A DNA stretch of 64,000 nt from Thermotoga caldifontis AZM44c09 (GTDB lineage Bacteria; Thermotogota; Thermotogae; Thermotogales; DSM-5069): positions 930,001-994,000 of the forward strand of contig NZ_AP014509.1 in assembly GCF_000828655.1 (NCBI RefSeq), read 5' to 3'. The notes beneath the pieces are model-generated. The model made no database searches and was not told where the DNA came from. It was given only the letters and a program-made list of their open reading frames with translations. Positions 44,101 through 51,784 of the stretch are shown in pieces. Position 1 is the first letter of the stretch, and every line of letters begins with the position of its first letter. The position numbers were made by a program, and so were the translations under genes.

Positions 44101-45147
44101 ACGATCTACAGAACCCACGGATTTGATTCTGCAGCCGGCTGGCTCGAGCAAAAGGTGGGCATGACCTCGGCGATAAGCAGGTTCGTGCGCTTGTTTGATA
44201 CCGCAAGGATAGACGAAGGAGACGTAAGATCGATGATGAAGGAGTTGAGGTCGCTGCTGAAGAGTTTCATCGATGCGCACGCCGTGGCACAGTACGCACT
44301 CGACACGCTCAAAGTTGCCGATTTTCAGGAAGATTTGAAGTCGATACTCGATTTTTTGCTCTCGAGGATGATGAACATCCTGCCCATCAACTCGGCGGCG
44401 CTGATGTTGGTGGATGGTTCAGGAAAGATCGTCGAATTTTCCGGCTTCAACGTGAGAGACATCCCGAACAAACTGATATCATCGTACGAACCATTCGAGG
44501 TTTACCACGTGGTCCAGCTCGAGCACAGTTACAAATTACACATGTACTTGGCGAACAAGTCCCTGTTCGTGAACAGGGCACAGGGTGAAAATCTGATGAA
44601 GATCGTTCTGAACCTTCAAGAGGTTGCGGAATACATTCTGAGGGACGCGATTTCCTACAAACGCAGCATCACAGATCCTCTGACGGGCCTCTACACCAGG
44701 TGGTACTTCCTCCACAGGCTACGCGAGGAGTTCGAAAGGGTCAAGAGGTACGGCAGTAGCTTTTCCGTCGTCATGGCGGACATAGACGATTTCAAGAGGA
44801 TAAACGACACCTATGGCCACAAGATCGGTGATGAAGTGCTCAAGTTCATCGCCTCTTTGATGAGGAGTCACACCCGTTCGACGGACATACTGGGTCGTTA
44901 CGGCGGAGAGGAATTCATAATGATATTGCCGAACACGGATAAAGAAAGTGCCGCGTTGGTTTGTGAAAAGATACTGCGCAACATGTCATCCATGAATCCG
45001 TTCGATTTCAAGGTAACCATGAGTTTCGGTGTGGCTGGTTATCCGGAGGACGATGTGTTTGAACCGGACGAACTCATCGTTCTGGCGGACAAAGCCATGT
45101 ACACATCTAAGGAAAGGGGTAAGGCCTGTGTCACCATCTACAGATGA
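41092..45147 (+). CDS. Giant diguanylate cyclase: pseudokinase - STAND-type ATPase - helical repeats - GAF-like - GGEEF
   Basis: 1351 residues, no TM helix. (1) Residues 1-210 follow a Ser/Thr kinase layout: a possible VAxK Lys (K32), a helix ending K-H-P-A-I, then L-I-H-H-G-I-V-I-P-I-I-S (104-115) where kinases have H-R-D, and I-A-P-E-F (146-150) as in the APE motif. HRD and DFG are missing, so it is likely a pseudokinase. (2) ATPase: Walker A G-P-Q-R-S-G-K-T-T (244-252), Walker B V-F-L-V-D-D-A-H-E (D334). (3) Alpha-helical repeats about 550-1080. (4) GAF-like about 1085-1185. (5) GGDEF: D-P-L-T-G-L-Y (1195-), metal Asp 1230, G-G-E-E-F 1271-1275, and inhibitory RxxD at 1262-1265. ATG 41092 follows GGGGGGA. 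Confidence 0.85.
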   Translation: MRLVRLLRQTYSGDEFLILEQDTYKRLKVVLKEAVGDKTEELADFLTKLSRMKHPAIAPIEGFDFRSETPQIFFAYYGGEDIDFHDPQEAERFARFLLNLLRELIHHGIVIPIISLQDFLKKDEDFYMIAPCWRNPRKFPKQGVFIAPEFVRYAESSVASTAYVFGKLILSLSKDESIRDAVGKFTQEEPSERKLHFVFTANSLGGLSGRVRVRPVVLARREEAEILNLIKNLKPKLNTILIYGPQRSGKTTLLGLLVDDFRRMNMPAVWVTSVETLVMDLVQLLDNETYSNLDETTKNNISRLVSAEELSSDEVILTVAKLLSKMRPIVFLVDDAHEMSTSVKMLLKQLSEYVYPQGHILLLSSIRDETDIRVDFRVQVNPLSFEETLKLVSQSLASDEKNIPQEFARWLYTVTQGLAGKITQVLKVLAKENKLSVSEDRLHVDETFLTSNLNDVLELSVEKYRSTKAAFLSLCGEKFSPVEIQALCEAIDLEKEELDRSLRNLMNDGLVYFENERFRFTLPELWRTLYESVERSVRDRIHSSLALKAPSYEKRAWHLRMLGKAVSAAAMYLRAARKEIHSYGDISAALDYINKAQEILKDRISYALVSLKFKALGIKGEPKGLKRFSEELGTVEKFSFFRYAALVAAGEVNEAMKLEQEIDFKGKTPYSELLKLSYKVRRMLRAGQKIDQETIRKLSFLVAQLSNLPLHNRLKASALTLIARARGVESIQALELLNTAKLLAEEGRFYDVLAETLLLLGTRLTAAPEAQRLFEQVVEIANRIGSHDLMMVALSNMMWTNLYRGETEKMFAVIHQLRELSKMVDNGATEAYTYFVEAQYHTYNKQLEEALEDLEKERSIEKQLGIEERGLRAKVAAYALNGRLEEARKLLKENIDNPALNNPTFVEFRDLILAESDEDLLKAWRRFVNKDHPYWMQEACQAFGARIAPLDRDSFFRFAERLERSDIKDGTFLSLAQVLEGMALAYKALGEELKALNYAERAVTIYRTHGFDSAAGWLEQKVGMTSAISRFVRLFDTARIDEGDVRSMMKELRSLLKSFIDAHAVAQYALDTLKVADFQEDLKSILDFLLSRMMNILPINSAALMLVDGSGKIVEFSGFNVRDIPNKLISSYEPFEVYHVVQLEHSYKLHMYLANKSLFVNRAQGENLMKIVLNLQEVAEYILRDAISYKRSITDPLTGLYTRWYFLHRLREEFERVKRYGSSFSVVMADIDDFKRINDTYGHKIGDEVLKFIASLMRSHTRSTDILGRYGGEEFIMILPNTDKESAALVCEKILRNMSSMNPFDFKVTMSFGVAGYPEDDVFEPDELIVLADKAMYTSKERGKACVTIYR

Positions 45148-47290
45148 ACTCAGAGGGTTGATTCTTTCTCTCTTCAAAGCCGACAGCAAGTACACCTTGA
45201 AAGCGATTTACAAGGCGCTCAAGGTGAAATCGAAAGCTGATAAACGCGCTGTAAGGGACGTTGTAAAGCAGCTTTTGGAGGAAGGTTTGCTCATTAGGGA
45301 TGGAAAAGGTTATTACCACTCTGCAGAATCAAGCAACCTCATCTCTGGAACGATCGAATTTTCAAGGAGAGGAAGCATAGCGTTCGTCACCACCGAGGAT
45401 GGAAAAGAGATCGCGGTACCGATCGAGTTTGCCTCGAGTGCGATACACGGTGACAGGGTACTGGTTGAAATCGTTGGCCGATGGCGAAACCTGCCGATGG
45501 GAAAAGTTGTACGCGTTCTGAAACGTGGCAAAGAGAGAATCGTGGGCGTTCTCGAACTGAGAAGGACCTTCGCTTTCATCGTTCCAGACGATCCGAAGAT
45601 CGTCTACGATTTCTACGTTCCTGTCGAGTGCATAGGTGGCGCGAGACCTGGCCAACGTGTCGTCGCCAAGATCATCAAATGGCCGAAGAGGGGAAGAAAT
45701 CCCGAGGCGTGTGTGGAAACTGTTTTGGGGAACGTGGACGATCCCAGAACGGATATACCTGCCGTGATGGCGAAGTACGACCTTTCGGACAGGTTCCCCG
45801 ACGAAGTGCTCGAGGAGTTGGAACAGTTACCGGACGATGTGACGGAAAGAGACGTCGAGGGCAGGATTGATCTGAGAGATGAGATCATCTTCACGATAGA
45901 CGGTGAAGATGCGAAGGATTTCGACGATGCGGTGTCGATAAAGAAACTTCCCAAAGGAAGGTACATGCTCGGTGTTCACATCGCCGACGTGTCTCATTAC
46001 GTGAAGGAAGGCTCGGCGCTCGACAGAGAAGCCTTTCGCAGAGGAACGAGCGTTTATCTTCTAGATACAGTTGTGCCCATGTTGCCTTTCAAGCTTTCGA
46101 ACAATCTGTGCAGCCTGATGGAAGGAAAGGATCGCCTCACCTTCACCGTAGAGATGATCATCGACAGCGAAGGACGGTTGCTGGATTTCAGCATTTCGCC
46201 GAGCGTCATAAACAGCAAGAAGAGACTGACCTACACGATCGTGAACAGACTGCTTGGGGGCGACGAATCGGTTGAGCGTGCTCTGGGAAGGGAGATTTCG
46301 AATGCCCTGAGAACGATGCACGAACTTTCCATGATCCTGAGACAGGCCCGGAAGGCTCGTGGCGCGATAACCGACATAGAAGGTGGAGAAGTTGAAGTTG
46401 TGATGAACGAAAAGGGTGAGGTTTTGGACATCGTGCCCAGGAAGAGGGGACCGGGAGAGATATTGATCGAAGAATTCATGATAAGGGCCAACGAAACGGT
46501 GGCGGAGATTTTCCACAACGCTGGTCTTCCTTTCGTTTACAGAGTTCACGAAGAACCGGATCCGGATACGATACTGCAGTTGAAAGAATACGTGGAAGCG
46601 CTCGGTGTGAAGCTGAAGTTTCCAAAGACGATCCATCCGAGCGTCCTTCAGAAAGTGCTCGAGCTGGTCAGAGATCACCCGCTGCGCTCCAGCGTGGAGA
46701 AACTGATGGTCAGATCCATGAAGCGTGCCATGTATTCACCAACCAACATCGGACACTTCGGATTGGCATCGTACGCGTACACGCATTTCACTTCTCCGAT
46801 CAGAAGGTATCCAGATCTGGTTGTCCACCGTTTGTTGAAGCTCTATTTGAGACAGGGTAACCGGTTCACTGAAAAACAGATCGAAGTCTATTCGGAGCTT
46901 TTACCGAAGATCGCCGAGCACTGCAGCAAGCGTGAGAGAATCGCGGATGAAGCCGAATGGGACCTGTTAGCGATGAAGAAGGTGGAGTACATAAGCAAAC
47001 ACATGGACGAGATCTTTGAAGCTGTCGTCACGAACGTCACACGCTTCGGTCTGTTCGTCGAGATACCTGAAAAACTGATCTCGGGCCTGGTGCACGTATC
47101 CACACTCGACGATTACTACATCTACGACGAAAGGAAGAACATACTCGTGGGAGAAAGAACTGGTAAGGTCTTCAAGATAGGCGACATGCTCAGAGTGAGA
47201 GTTTTGAGGGCGGACAAGATCACCGGGGAGATAGATTTTGAAGTGGTGGAGGAGAAAAAGAATGTGGATAAAGGAGATTCAAGGAACTGA
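45128..47290 (+). CDS. rnr: Ribonuclease R (RNB family 3'-5' exoribonuclease)
   Basis: 720 residues: N-terminal winged helix (about 1-60), cold-shock domains (R-R-G-S-I-A-F-V-T and P-I-E-F-A-S-S-A-I-H-G-D-R-V), RNB catalytic core with D-G-E-D-A-K-D-F-D-D-A-V-S (metal Asp residues) and F-T-S-P-I-R-R-Y-P-D-L-V-V-H-R, and a C-terminal S1 domain. RNase R degrades structured RNA. The GTG at 45128 is inside the end of the cyclase gene (20-bp overlap), with GGGGTAAGG upstream. The lipase gene overlaps its end. Confidence 0.95.
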   Translation: MSPSTDELRGLILSLFKADSKYTLKAIYKALKVKSKADKRAVRDVVKQLLEEGLLIRDGKGYYHSAESSNLISGTIEFSRRGSIAFVTTEDGKEIAVPIEFASSAIHGDRVLVEIVGRWRNLPMGKVVRVLKRGKERIVGVLELRRTFAFIVPDDPKIVYDFYVPVECIGGARPGQRVVAKIIKWPKRGRNPEACVETVLGNVDDPRTDIPAVMAKYDLSDRFPDEVLEELEQLPDDVTERDVEGRIDLRDEIIFTIDGEDAKDFDDAVSIKKLPKGRYMLGVHIADVSHYVKEGSALDREAFRRGTSVYLLDTVVPMLPFKLSNNLCSLMEGKDRLTFTVEMIIDSEGRLLDFSISPSVINSKKRLTYTIVNRLLGGDESVERALGREISNALRTMHELSMILRQARKARGAITDIEGGEVEVVMNEKGEVLDIVPRKRGPGEILIEEFMIRANETVAEIFHNAGLPFVYRVHEEPDPDTILQLKEYVEALGVKLKFPKTIHPSVLQKVLELVRDHPLRSSVEKLMVRSMKRAMYSPTNIGHFGLASYAYTHFTSPIRRYPDLVVHRLLKLYLRQGNRFTEKQIEVYSELLPKIAEHCSKRERIADEAEWDLLAMKKVEYISKHMDEIFEAVVTNVTRFGLFVEIPEKLISGLVHVSTLDDYYIYDERKNILVGERTGKVFKIGDMLRVRVLRADKITGEIDFEVVEEKKNVDKGDSRN

Positions 47291-48014
47291 AGGTCATGTG
47301 GTCGTTGTGCACGGCCTCGGTGAACATGCGAAGCGTTATCAGTGGCTCGTCGAGTTGCTCTCACCCAGATACGGTCTCACCCTGTTCGACCTGCCTGGTC
47401 ACGGAGAAAGCGAGGGGAAACGTGGCCATGCAGCTTTTTCACAGATATTCAGGATCATTGACGAATTGATTTCAAAACATCCTGACAGTTTTCTCATGGG
47501 TCACAGCCTCGGTGGCTTGATCGCCATCAGGTACGCGGAACTGAGGAACAACATCAAAGGCTTGATAGTCACTTCGCCCGCGCTTCACCTTCCAAACAGT
47601 AACTTTGCTCTGAGAGCGATCGCTTCGGTGTTTTCTTTACTGGCACCTGGCCTGAGCTTCGACAACAGCATAGATCCGAACGATCTTTCCACAAATCCAG
47701 ATGCGGTACAGAGATACGTGTCTGATCCGCTCGTGCACAGAAAAATCTCTGCAAAACTCGCCGCCGATCTTTTTAAACACAGCAGGCTGGCGATAGAAGA
47801 GGCTCACAGAATAAACGTACCATGTTTCGTTGCGGTGGGTAGTGAAGACAGAGTGACCCTTCCGAGTGGAGCCAAGGAATTCTTCGAGAGATTGAAGGTT
47901 GAAGACAGAGTTCTGAAGGTCTACGAGGGTGCGTACCACGAACTGTTCGAAGATACAAAAAACGCCGAGAAGTTCAAGATGGACCTTTTGAACTGGATCG
48001 ATTCACATCGCTGA
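47262..48014 (+). CDS. Alpha/beta hydrolase, monoacylglycerol lipase/lysophospholipase-like
   Basis: 250 residues. Oxyanion strand V-V-V-H-G-L-G-E-H-A-K-R-Y, nucleophile G-H-S-L-G-G, acid in V-G-S-E-D-R-V and His in G-A-Y-H-E-L-F-E-D are the marks of serine hydrolase_4 (Hydrolase_4) monoacylglycerol lipases. D-L-P-G-H-G-E-S-E-G is also typical. Probably cytoplasmic. ATG 47262, with GGAGGAG upstream, overlaps rnr by 29 bp. It is the last gene of the plus-strand series; its stop is only 3 bp from that of the convergent M23 gene, with no terminator between. Confidence 0.9.
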   Translation: MWIKEIQGTEGHVVVVHGLGEHAKRYQWLVELLSPRYGLTLFDLPGHGESEGKRGHAAFSQIFRIIDELISKHPDSFLMGHSLGGLIAIRYAELRNNIKGLIVTSPALHLPNSNFALRAIASVFSLLAPGLSFDNSIDPNDLSTNPDAVQRYVSDPLVHRKISAKLAADLFKHSRLAIEEAHRINVPCFVAVGSEDRVTLPSGAKEFFERLKVEDRVLKVYEGAYHELFEDTKNAEKFKMDLLNWIDSHR

Positions 48015-48017
48015 GTC

Positions 48018-48848
48018 TCATTCGCCACCCATACCTTCCGTGCTTTCCATCAGAACGTAAACCTTCGTTGAAGAAGGCAGGTATGCTAAAGGATTCACGG
48101 TTTCTCCTTTGTTCAGAGCTTCAATTTCAAAGTGCAGATGTGGCCCAGTACTCACTCCAGTGCTGCCAACGCGCCCTATCAACGTGCCTCTCTCAACCCT
48201 CTGACCGACGTACACGGTGATTTTCGACAGGTGTGCGTATCTGAAAATTTCTCTTGAGCCTTTCACTTCCACCAGTAGGCCGTAACCAGGTTTTTCACCT
48301 GCGAAGATGACGGTACCTGGTGCCGAGGCAAAAACCGGAGTACCCTCCGGTGCCGCGATGTCTATGCCGGAATGGAAGGACATCTGCTTGGTTATCGGAT
48401 GTCTTCTCCAGCCATAAGGAGAAGAGATCACACCGTAAGTGGGCCAGATGTAGCCTTTCTCCGTGTTGAACGCCTTACCTATCGATTTGACGGGGACGAA
48501 GATCTTTTGACCCACGACGATGTTGTCAGAGGTCAGATCGTTTGCTGCCTTCAGATCGGCCACGGATGTGAAGAACGATTTCGCTATGGAATAGAGCGTA
48601 TCACCTTTCTTTACGGTGTATATCAATCCTTCTGGTTGCGGTATCACCAATCTCTGACCGGGAGAAAGTCTGAGTGGATTCACATTGTTCCAATCCAGGA
48701 TGGTTGAAGGAGAGACTTTGAACTTTCGGGCGATGTCGTAGAGCGTATCACCTTGCTGCACAACGTAAGTTACAGTCAGATACCCCCCAACAGCGACGGC
48801 AAAGAGTGATATCAACAGCAAAAAACAAAGAGTTCTTCGCACACCCAT
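48018..48848 (-). CDS. LysM-repeat M23 metallopeptidase (murein endopeptidase)
   Basis: 276 residues: N-terminal signal/anchor (about 5-25), two LysM domains (Y-V-V-Q-Q-G-D-T-L-Y-D-I-A and Y-T-V-K-K-G-D-T-L-Y-S-I-A), then M23 with H-S-G-I-D-I-A and the H-L-H-F-E zinc motif. It should bind and cleave peptidoglycan cross-links outside the membrane. A late Y-A-H-L-S adds the catalytic His. The ATG at 48848 has an SD (GAGGGGAG) with no gap, whereas GTG 48842 has it 6 nt away, so the protein may start two codons later. Confidence 0.92.
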   Translation of the reverse strand: MGVRRTLCFLLLISLFAVAVGGYLTVTYVVQQGDTLYDIARKFKVSPSTILDWNNVNPLRLSPGQRLVIPQPEGLIYTVKKGDTLYSIAKSFFTSVADLKAANDLTSDNIVVGQKIFVPVKSIGKAFNTEKGYIWPTYGVISSPYGWRRHPITKQMSFHSGIDIAAPEGTPVFASAPGTVIFAGEKPGYGLLVEVKGSREIFRYAHLSKITVYVGQRVERGTLIGRVGSTGVSTGPHLHFEIEALNKGETVNPLAYLPSSTKVYVLMESTEGMGGE

Positions 48849-48873
48849 CTCCCCTCTGTTTTTTTACTCTCAT

Positions 48874-48903
48874 ATTATAGCAATTGACTGGGTTTCAAAC
48901 CAA
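48874..48903 (-). promoter_or_regulatory. Promoter of the LysM-M23 gene
   Basis: Minus strand: TTGGTT (48903-48898), 18-bp spacer and a perfect TATAAT (48879-48874) preceded by TGC, an extended -10. It overlaps the last codons of cheB, so the peptidase can be transcribed independently. Confidence 0.65.
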
Positions 48904-49932
48904 CTCGATCAGTTTTTCGGCTATCTTGTCAGCCGGTAGAACGTAATCGGCGTATCCTTCCTCGACAACCGCTTTCGGCATGCCGTAGACAACGCACGTG
49001 GACTCATGTTCGGCTATGACCTTTCCACCGTAATACTTTACCATGAACGCTCCTTTGGTTCCATCTCTACCCATACCTGTCAGTATCACTGCAATGGTGT
49101 TAGCTTTGTAGATCTCCGCAACTTTCATCAGTGTGAAATCCACAGCCGGCCTGACGTTGTTGATCTTTTCGGACTTGTCAAGGAACACCTGCACGTTTGA
49201 GTTGACCGTGCGAATACCCATGTGAAAATCACCCGGCGCGACGTAAACCGTACCTTTCTTAACGATTTCACCGTCCTCTGCTTCCTTGACCGCCAATTTG
49301 GATATCGAATTGAGTCTCGTCGCGAGAGACTTGGTGAACACGGGTGGCATGTGCTGCACCAAGAATACAGGAGCTGGAAAGTTCTCCGGCAGGGCTGGTA
49401 TTATCAGATCGAGCGATCTTGGCCCACCCGTTGAAGCGCCGATGACCACCGCTTTGTTGCCAAGAAAGGTTTTCTTCGGTGCCGTCAGGGCAGGTTTTGC
49501 GATCTGCCTTGCGAAGAGATTCTTAGGATCGACGAGCATCGCGTTCCTTATCTTTGTCAGCAAGGCGTCTGCAACTTCACGGAACGTCAGCGAGGTCGAA
49601 CCCGAAGGTTTGGTTAGAAAATCCACGGCACCTAAAGTCAACGCGGTAATCGTTATGTCGGCGCCCTCTTCAGTTAAACTGCTGACCATGATGACTCTGA
49701 CAGGGTATTTCTGCGCGATTCTTTTCAGCACCTCTATTCCATTCATCTTCGGCATCTCGACGTCCAGCGTGACGACGTCTGGTTTCTTCTCTTCTATGAC
49801 CTGAAGCGCCTCGAGGCCGTCTTTGGCAACACCGACCACCTGCATGTCAGGTTGAGAATCGATGATGTCCTTCAAGACCATTCTCATGAAGGCAGAATCA
49901 TCAACAACAACGACTCTTATCTTTTGCGCCAT
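48895..49932 (-). CDS. cheB: Chemotaxis response regulator / protein-glutamate methylesterase CheB
   Basis: 345 residues: receiver domain (D-D near residue 11, phospho-acceptor D57 in V-T-L-D-V-E-M-P) and a C-terminal methylesterase with the Ser-His-Asp triad in G-A-S-T-G-G-P, Q-H-M-P-P and G-M-G-R-D-G. It demethylates and deamidates chemoreceptors such as the one at 17025. ATG 49932 with GGAGG 12 nt upstream gives the normal length; the longer frame to 50079 overlaps dgkA. It overlaps dgkA by 16 bp. No other che genes are in view. Confidence 0.97.
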   Translation of the reverse strand: MAQKIRVVVVDDSAFMRMVLKDIIDSQPDMQVVGVAKDGLEALQVIEEKKPDVVTLDVEMPKMNGIEVLKRIAQKYPVRVIMVSSLTEEGADITITALTLGAVDFLTKPSGSTSLTFREVADALLTKIRNAMLVDPKNLFARQIAKPALTAPKKTFLGNKAVVIGASTGGPRSLDLIIPALPENFPAPVFLVQHMPPVFTKSLATRLNSISKLAVKEAEDGEIVKKGTVYVAPGDFHMGIRTVNSNVQVFLDKSEKINNVRPAVDFTLMKVAEIYKANTIAVILTGMGRDGTKGAFMVKYYGGKVIAEHESTCVVYGMPKAVVEEGYADYVLPADKIAEKLIELV

Positions 49933-50357
49933 AGGCTCGAAAACCTCCATATCAACGATGCGACAGGGAAGATCAAGACGAAGATCAACGCGATGAGTTT
50001 TCCAACCGAATGGTCCCAGTTGAACAGGGCTCTTCCCAGGACTATCACACCCACCACCACTGCAAAGAGAGAATACCACAGGACGATGCCGGCTGCCACA
50101 TCCTTCACAAACTTGATGGTTGGATTCGGCCTCGTTTCGTACAGATCCATGATCGATTCGACGAGCGTGTTGAGCAGCTCCATACCGATGACCGAGAAAA
50201 CCGCAAAGATGATCCAGAGCAGTTCGCTGGTTGTGAGTTTCAAGGTGTATGCGAGCACCATGACTGCGGAACCAATCACGAAGTGTATCCTCAAGTTCCG
50301 TTCTCTTTCGATCGCCTCGATGAACCCTTCGACCGCGTGGAGAAACGATGATAGCAC
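49917..50357 (-). CDS. dgkA: Diacylglycerol/undecaprenol kinase family membrane protein
   Basis: 146 residues with three TM helices. The conserved small-kinase texts are A-I-E-R-E-R-N-L-R-I-H and E-L-L-N-T-L-V-E-S-I-M-D-L. Gram-positive-type members phosphorylate undecaprenol to recycle the cell-wall lipid carrier. GTG 50357, one base after the korC stop, gives the usual N-terminus; the ATG at 50432 would create a 74-bp overlap with korC and a non-family extension. A C-terminal fourth helix (about 110-135) is present. Confidence 0.88.
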   Translation of the reverse strand: MLSSFLHAVEGFIEAIERERNLRIHFVIGSAVMVLAYTLKLTTSELLWIIFAVFSVIGMELLNTLVESIMDLYETRPNPTIKFVKDVAAGIVLWYSLFAVVVGVIVLGRALFNWDHSVGKLIALIFVLIFPVASLIWRFSSLWRKR

Positions 50358-50358
50358 T

Positions 50359-50961
50359 TCACTCAAAACCGAGGGTTCTGATTCTCTGTTCTGATCTGAT
50401 CCTGTACTCTTTCGTGGTAGATTCGTATCCATACCGGATCGCCTCGATGTTCATCTTAACGTACCTTTCAGAAACGCTCTCTTCAACGGCTTTGAGCAGC
50501 GATTCGATGTTCACCAGTCGTGTCGCCTTGACCAGCACCCCGAGGCCTATCATGTTCGCCACGATCGGAGTTTTGAATTTCTCTATGGCCATCCTTTCGA
50601 GTGGAAGCGCGATCACTTTCTTCGTCAGAGTGAGGATCTTCTGAGGTATGTTCTGCAGAAAGGTGTAGTCGAGCAACACGATACCGTTAACTCTGAGGAG
50701 TTTGTAGTAAGCCTTGACGACGTCAGGATGCATAAGATACATCACATCGAACTGGGTTGCTTCAGGGAAATCTATCCATTCATCGTCTATCAGCACATCG
50801 CAGTGGCTTATACCGCCACGCACCTGTGCACCGTAGAGCTGCGTCTGGACGACGTACTTGCCATCGAGCACGGCAGCCTGTGCGAGTATTCTTCCGGCAA
50901 GAACGCTTCCCTGTCCACCGCTGCCAGCGATTCTCACCGCGATGGGTTCAGATAGCGCCAT
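50359..50961 (-). CDS. korC: 2-oxoacid:ferredoxin oxidoreductase, gamma subunit
   Basis: 200 residues. G-S-G-G-Q-G-S-V-L-A-G at the N-terminus, Q-T-Q-L-Y-G-A-Q-V-R-G-G and D-V-M-Y-L-M are the marks of the gamma (KorC-like) subunit. With alpha and beta subunits it decarboxylates 2-oxoglutarate or another 2-oxoacid to the acyl-CoA while reducing ferredoxin. The beta gene lies 4 bp upstream. No alpha subunit or 4Fe-4S delta gene is adjacent. Confidence 0.92.
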   Translation of the reverse strand: MALSEPIAVRIAGSGGQGSVLAGRILAQAAVLDGKYVVQTQLYGAQVRGGISHCDVLIDDEWIDFPEATQFDVMYLMHPDVVKAYYKLLRVNGIVLLDYTFLQNIPQKILTLTKKVIALPLERMAIEKFKTPIVANMIGLGVLVKATRLVNIESLLKAVEESVSERYVKMNIEAIRYGYESTTKEYRIRSEQRIRTLGFE

Positions 50962-50965
50962 AGTT

Positions 50966-51784
50966 TCACTCCTTTCTCGCGGTTTCGATGATCTTTTTGT
51001 ACCTGTCCAGGAGAGTCGGTCTCTCTTCCACGTGAAATTCTCCGATGACTATCTTGTCTTTGAGTTCTTCCTGGCTCATATTTTTTGCTCTTTCCAGCGT
51101 GACGGAGTTCTTCTTGAAGTATTCGATCATCTGTGCCGCATCTCCGATTTTGTTGTAGCGGCCATAATAGGTGTGACAGTTCGTCACGGCCTCCACGACC
51201 GCGGTCCCGCGATGGCTCAGTGCGCGCTTTATGTACTGTACCAGCAGTGGATAATGGTACACCGTTGCCCTCGCCACGTAGGTAGCACCGGCAGCGATGG
51301 CCATTTTCACGGTGTCGAACGGTAGTTCTGTGTTCCCGAACGGGGTTGTGGACGCGATTTTCTCAACGGGTGTTGTGGGCGAAACCTGTCCACCCGTCAT
51401 TCCATAGATCATGTTGTTGAAGACGATGATCGTCAGGTCTATGTTCCTCCTGCAGGCGTGGATGAAGTGATTGCCCCCGATCGCGAGGATGTCTCCATCT
51501 CCTCCGAGTACAACGACGTGAAAATCGGGCTTTGCGAGCTTCACACCGGTTGCGAACGCTATCGCCCTTCCGTGCAGCGTGTGCAGTGTGTTGAAGTCTA
51601 TGTAACCGGTTGCGCGCGAAGAACACCCTATTCCGGAAACCGCAGCTATTCTGTCTTTACTCAATCCCAGCTCGTGGACCGCCTGAAGAAACGCTTTGAG
51701 CACGATACCGTTACCACAGCCCGGACACCATATGGTCGGCCACCTTTCGCTCCTCAAATACTCCTGCAGAGCCTCAACCTTCAA
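50966..51784 (-). CDS. korB: 2-oxoacid:ferredoxin oxidoreductase, beta (TPP-binding) subunit
   Basis: 272 residues. W-C-P-G-C-G-N-G (Fe-S Cys), G-I-G-C-S-S-R, the TPP-Mg motif G-G-D-G-D-I-L-A-I-G-G-N-H with F-N-N-M-I-Y-G-M-T-G-G-Q, matching KorB. A TTG at 51784 is chosen because GGAGGTG lies 6 nt before it; the frame opens at TTG 51799. It overlaps the dCMP deaminase by 11 bp. The gene for alpha, which completes the active site, is not in the window. Confidence 0.92.
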   Translation of the reverse strand: MKVEALQEYLRSERWPTIWCPGCGNGIVLKAFLQAVHELGLSKDRIAAVSGIGCSSRATGYIDFNTLHTLHGRAIAFATGVKLAKPDFHVVVLGGDGDILAIGGNHFIHACRRNIDLTIIVFNNMIYGMTGGQVSPTTPVEKIASTTPFGNTELPFDTVKMAIAAGATYVARATVYHYPLLVQYIKRALSHRGTAVVEAVTNCHTYYGRYNKIGDAAQMIEYFKKNSVTLERAKNMSQEELKDKIVIGEFHVEERPTLLDRYKKIIETARKE

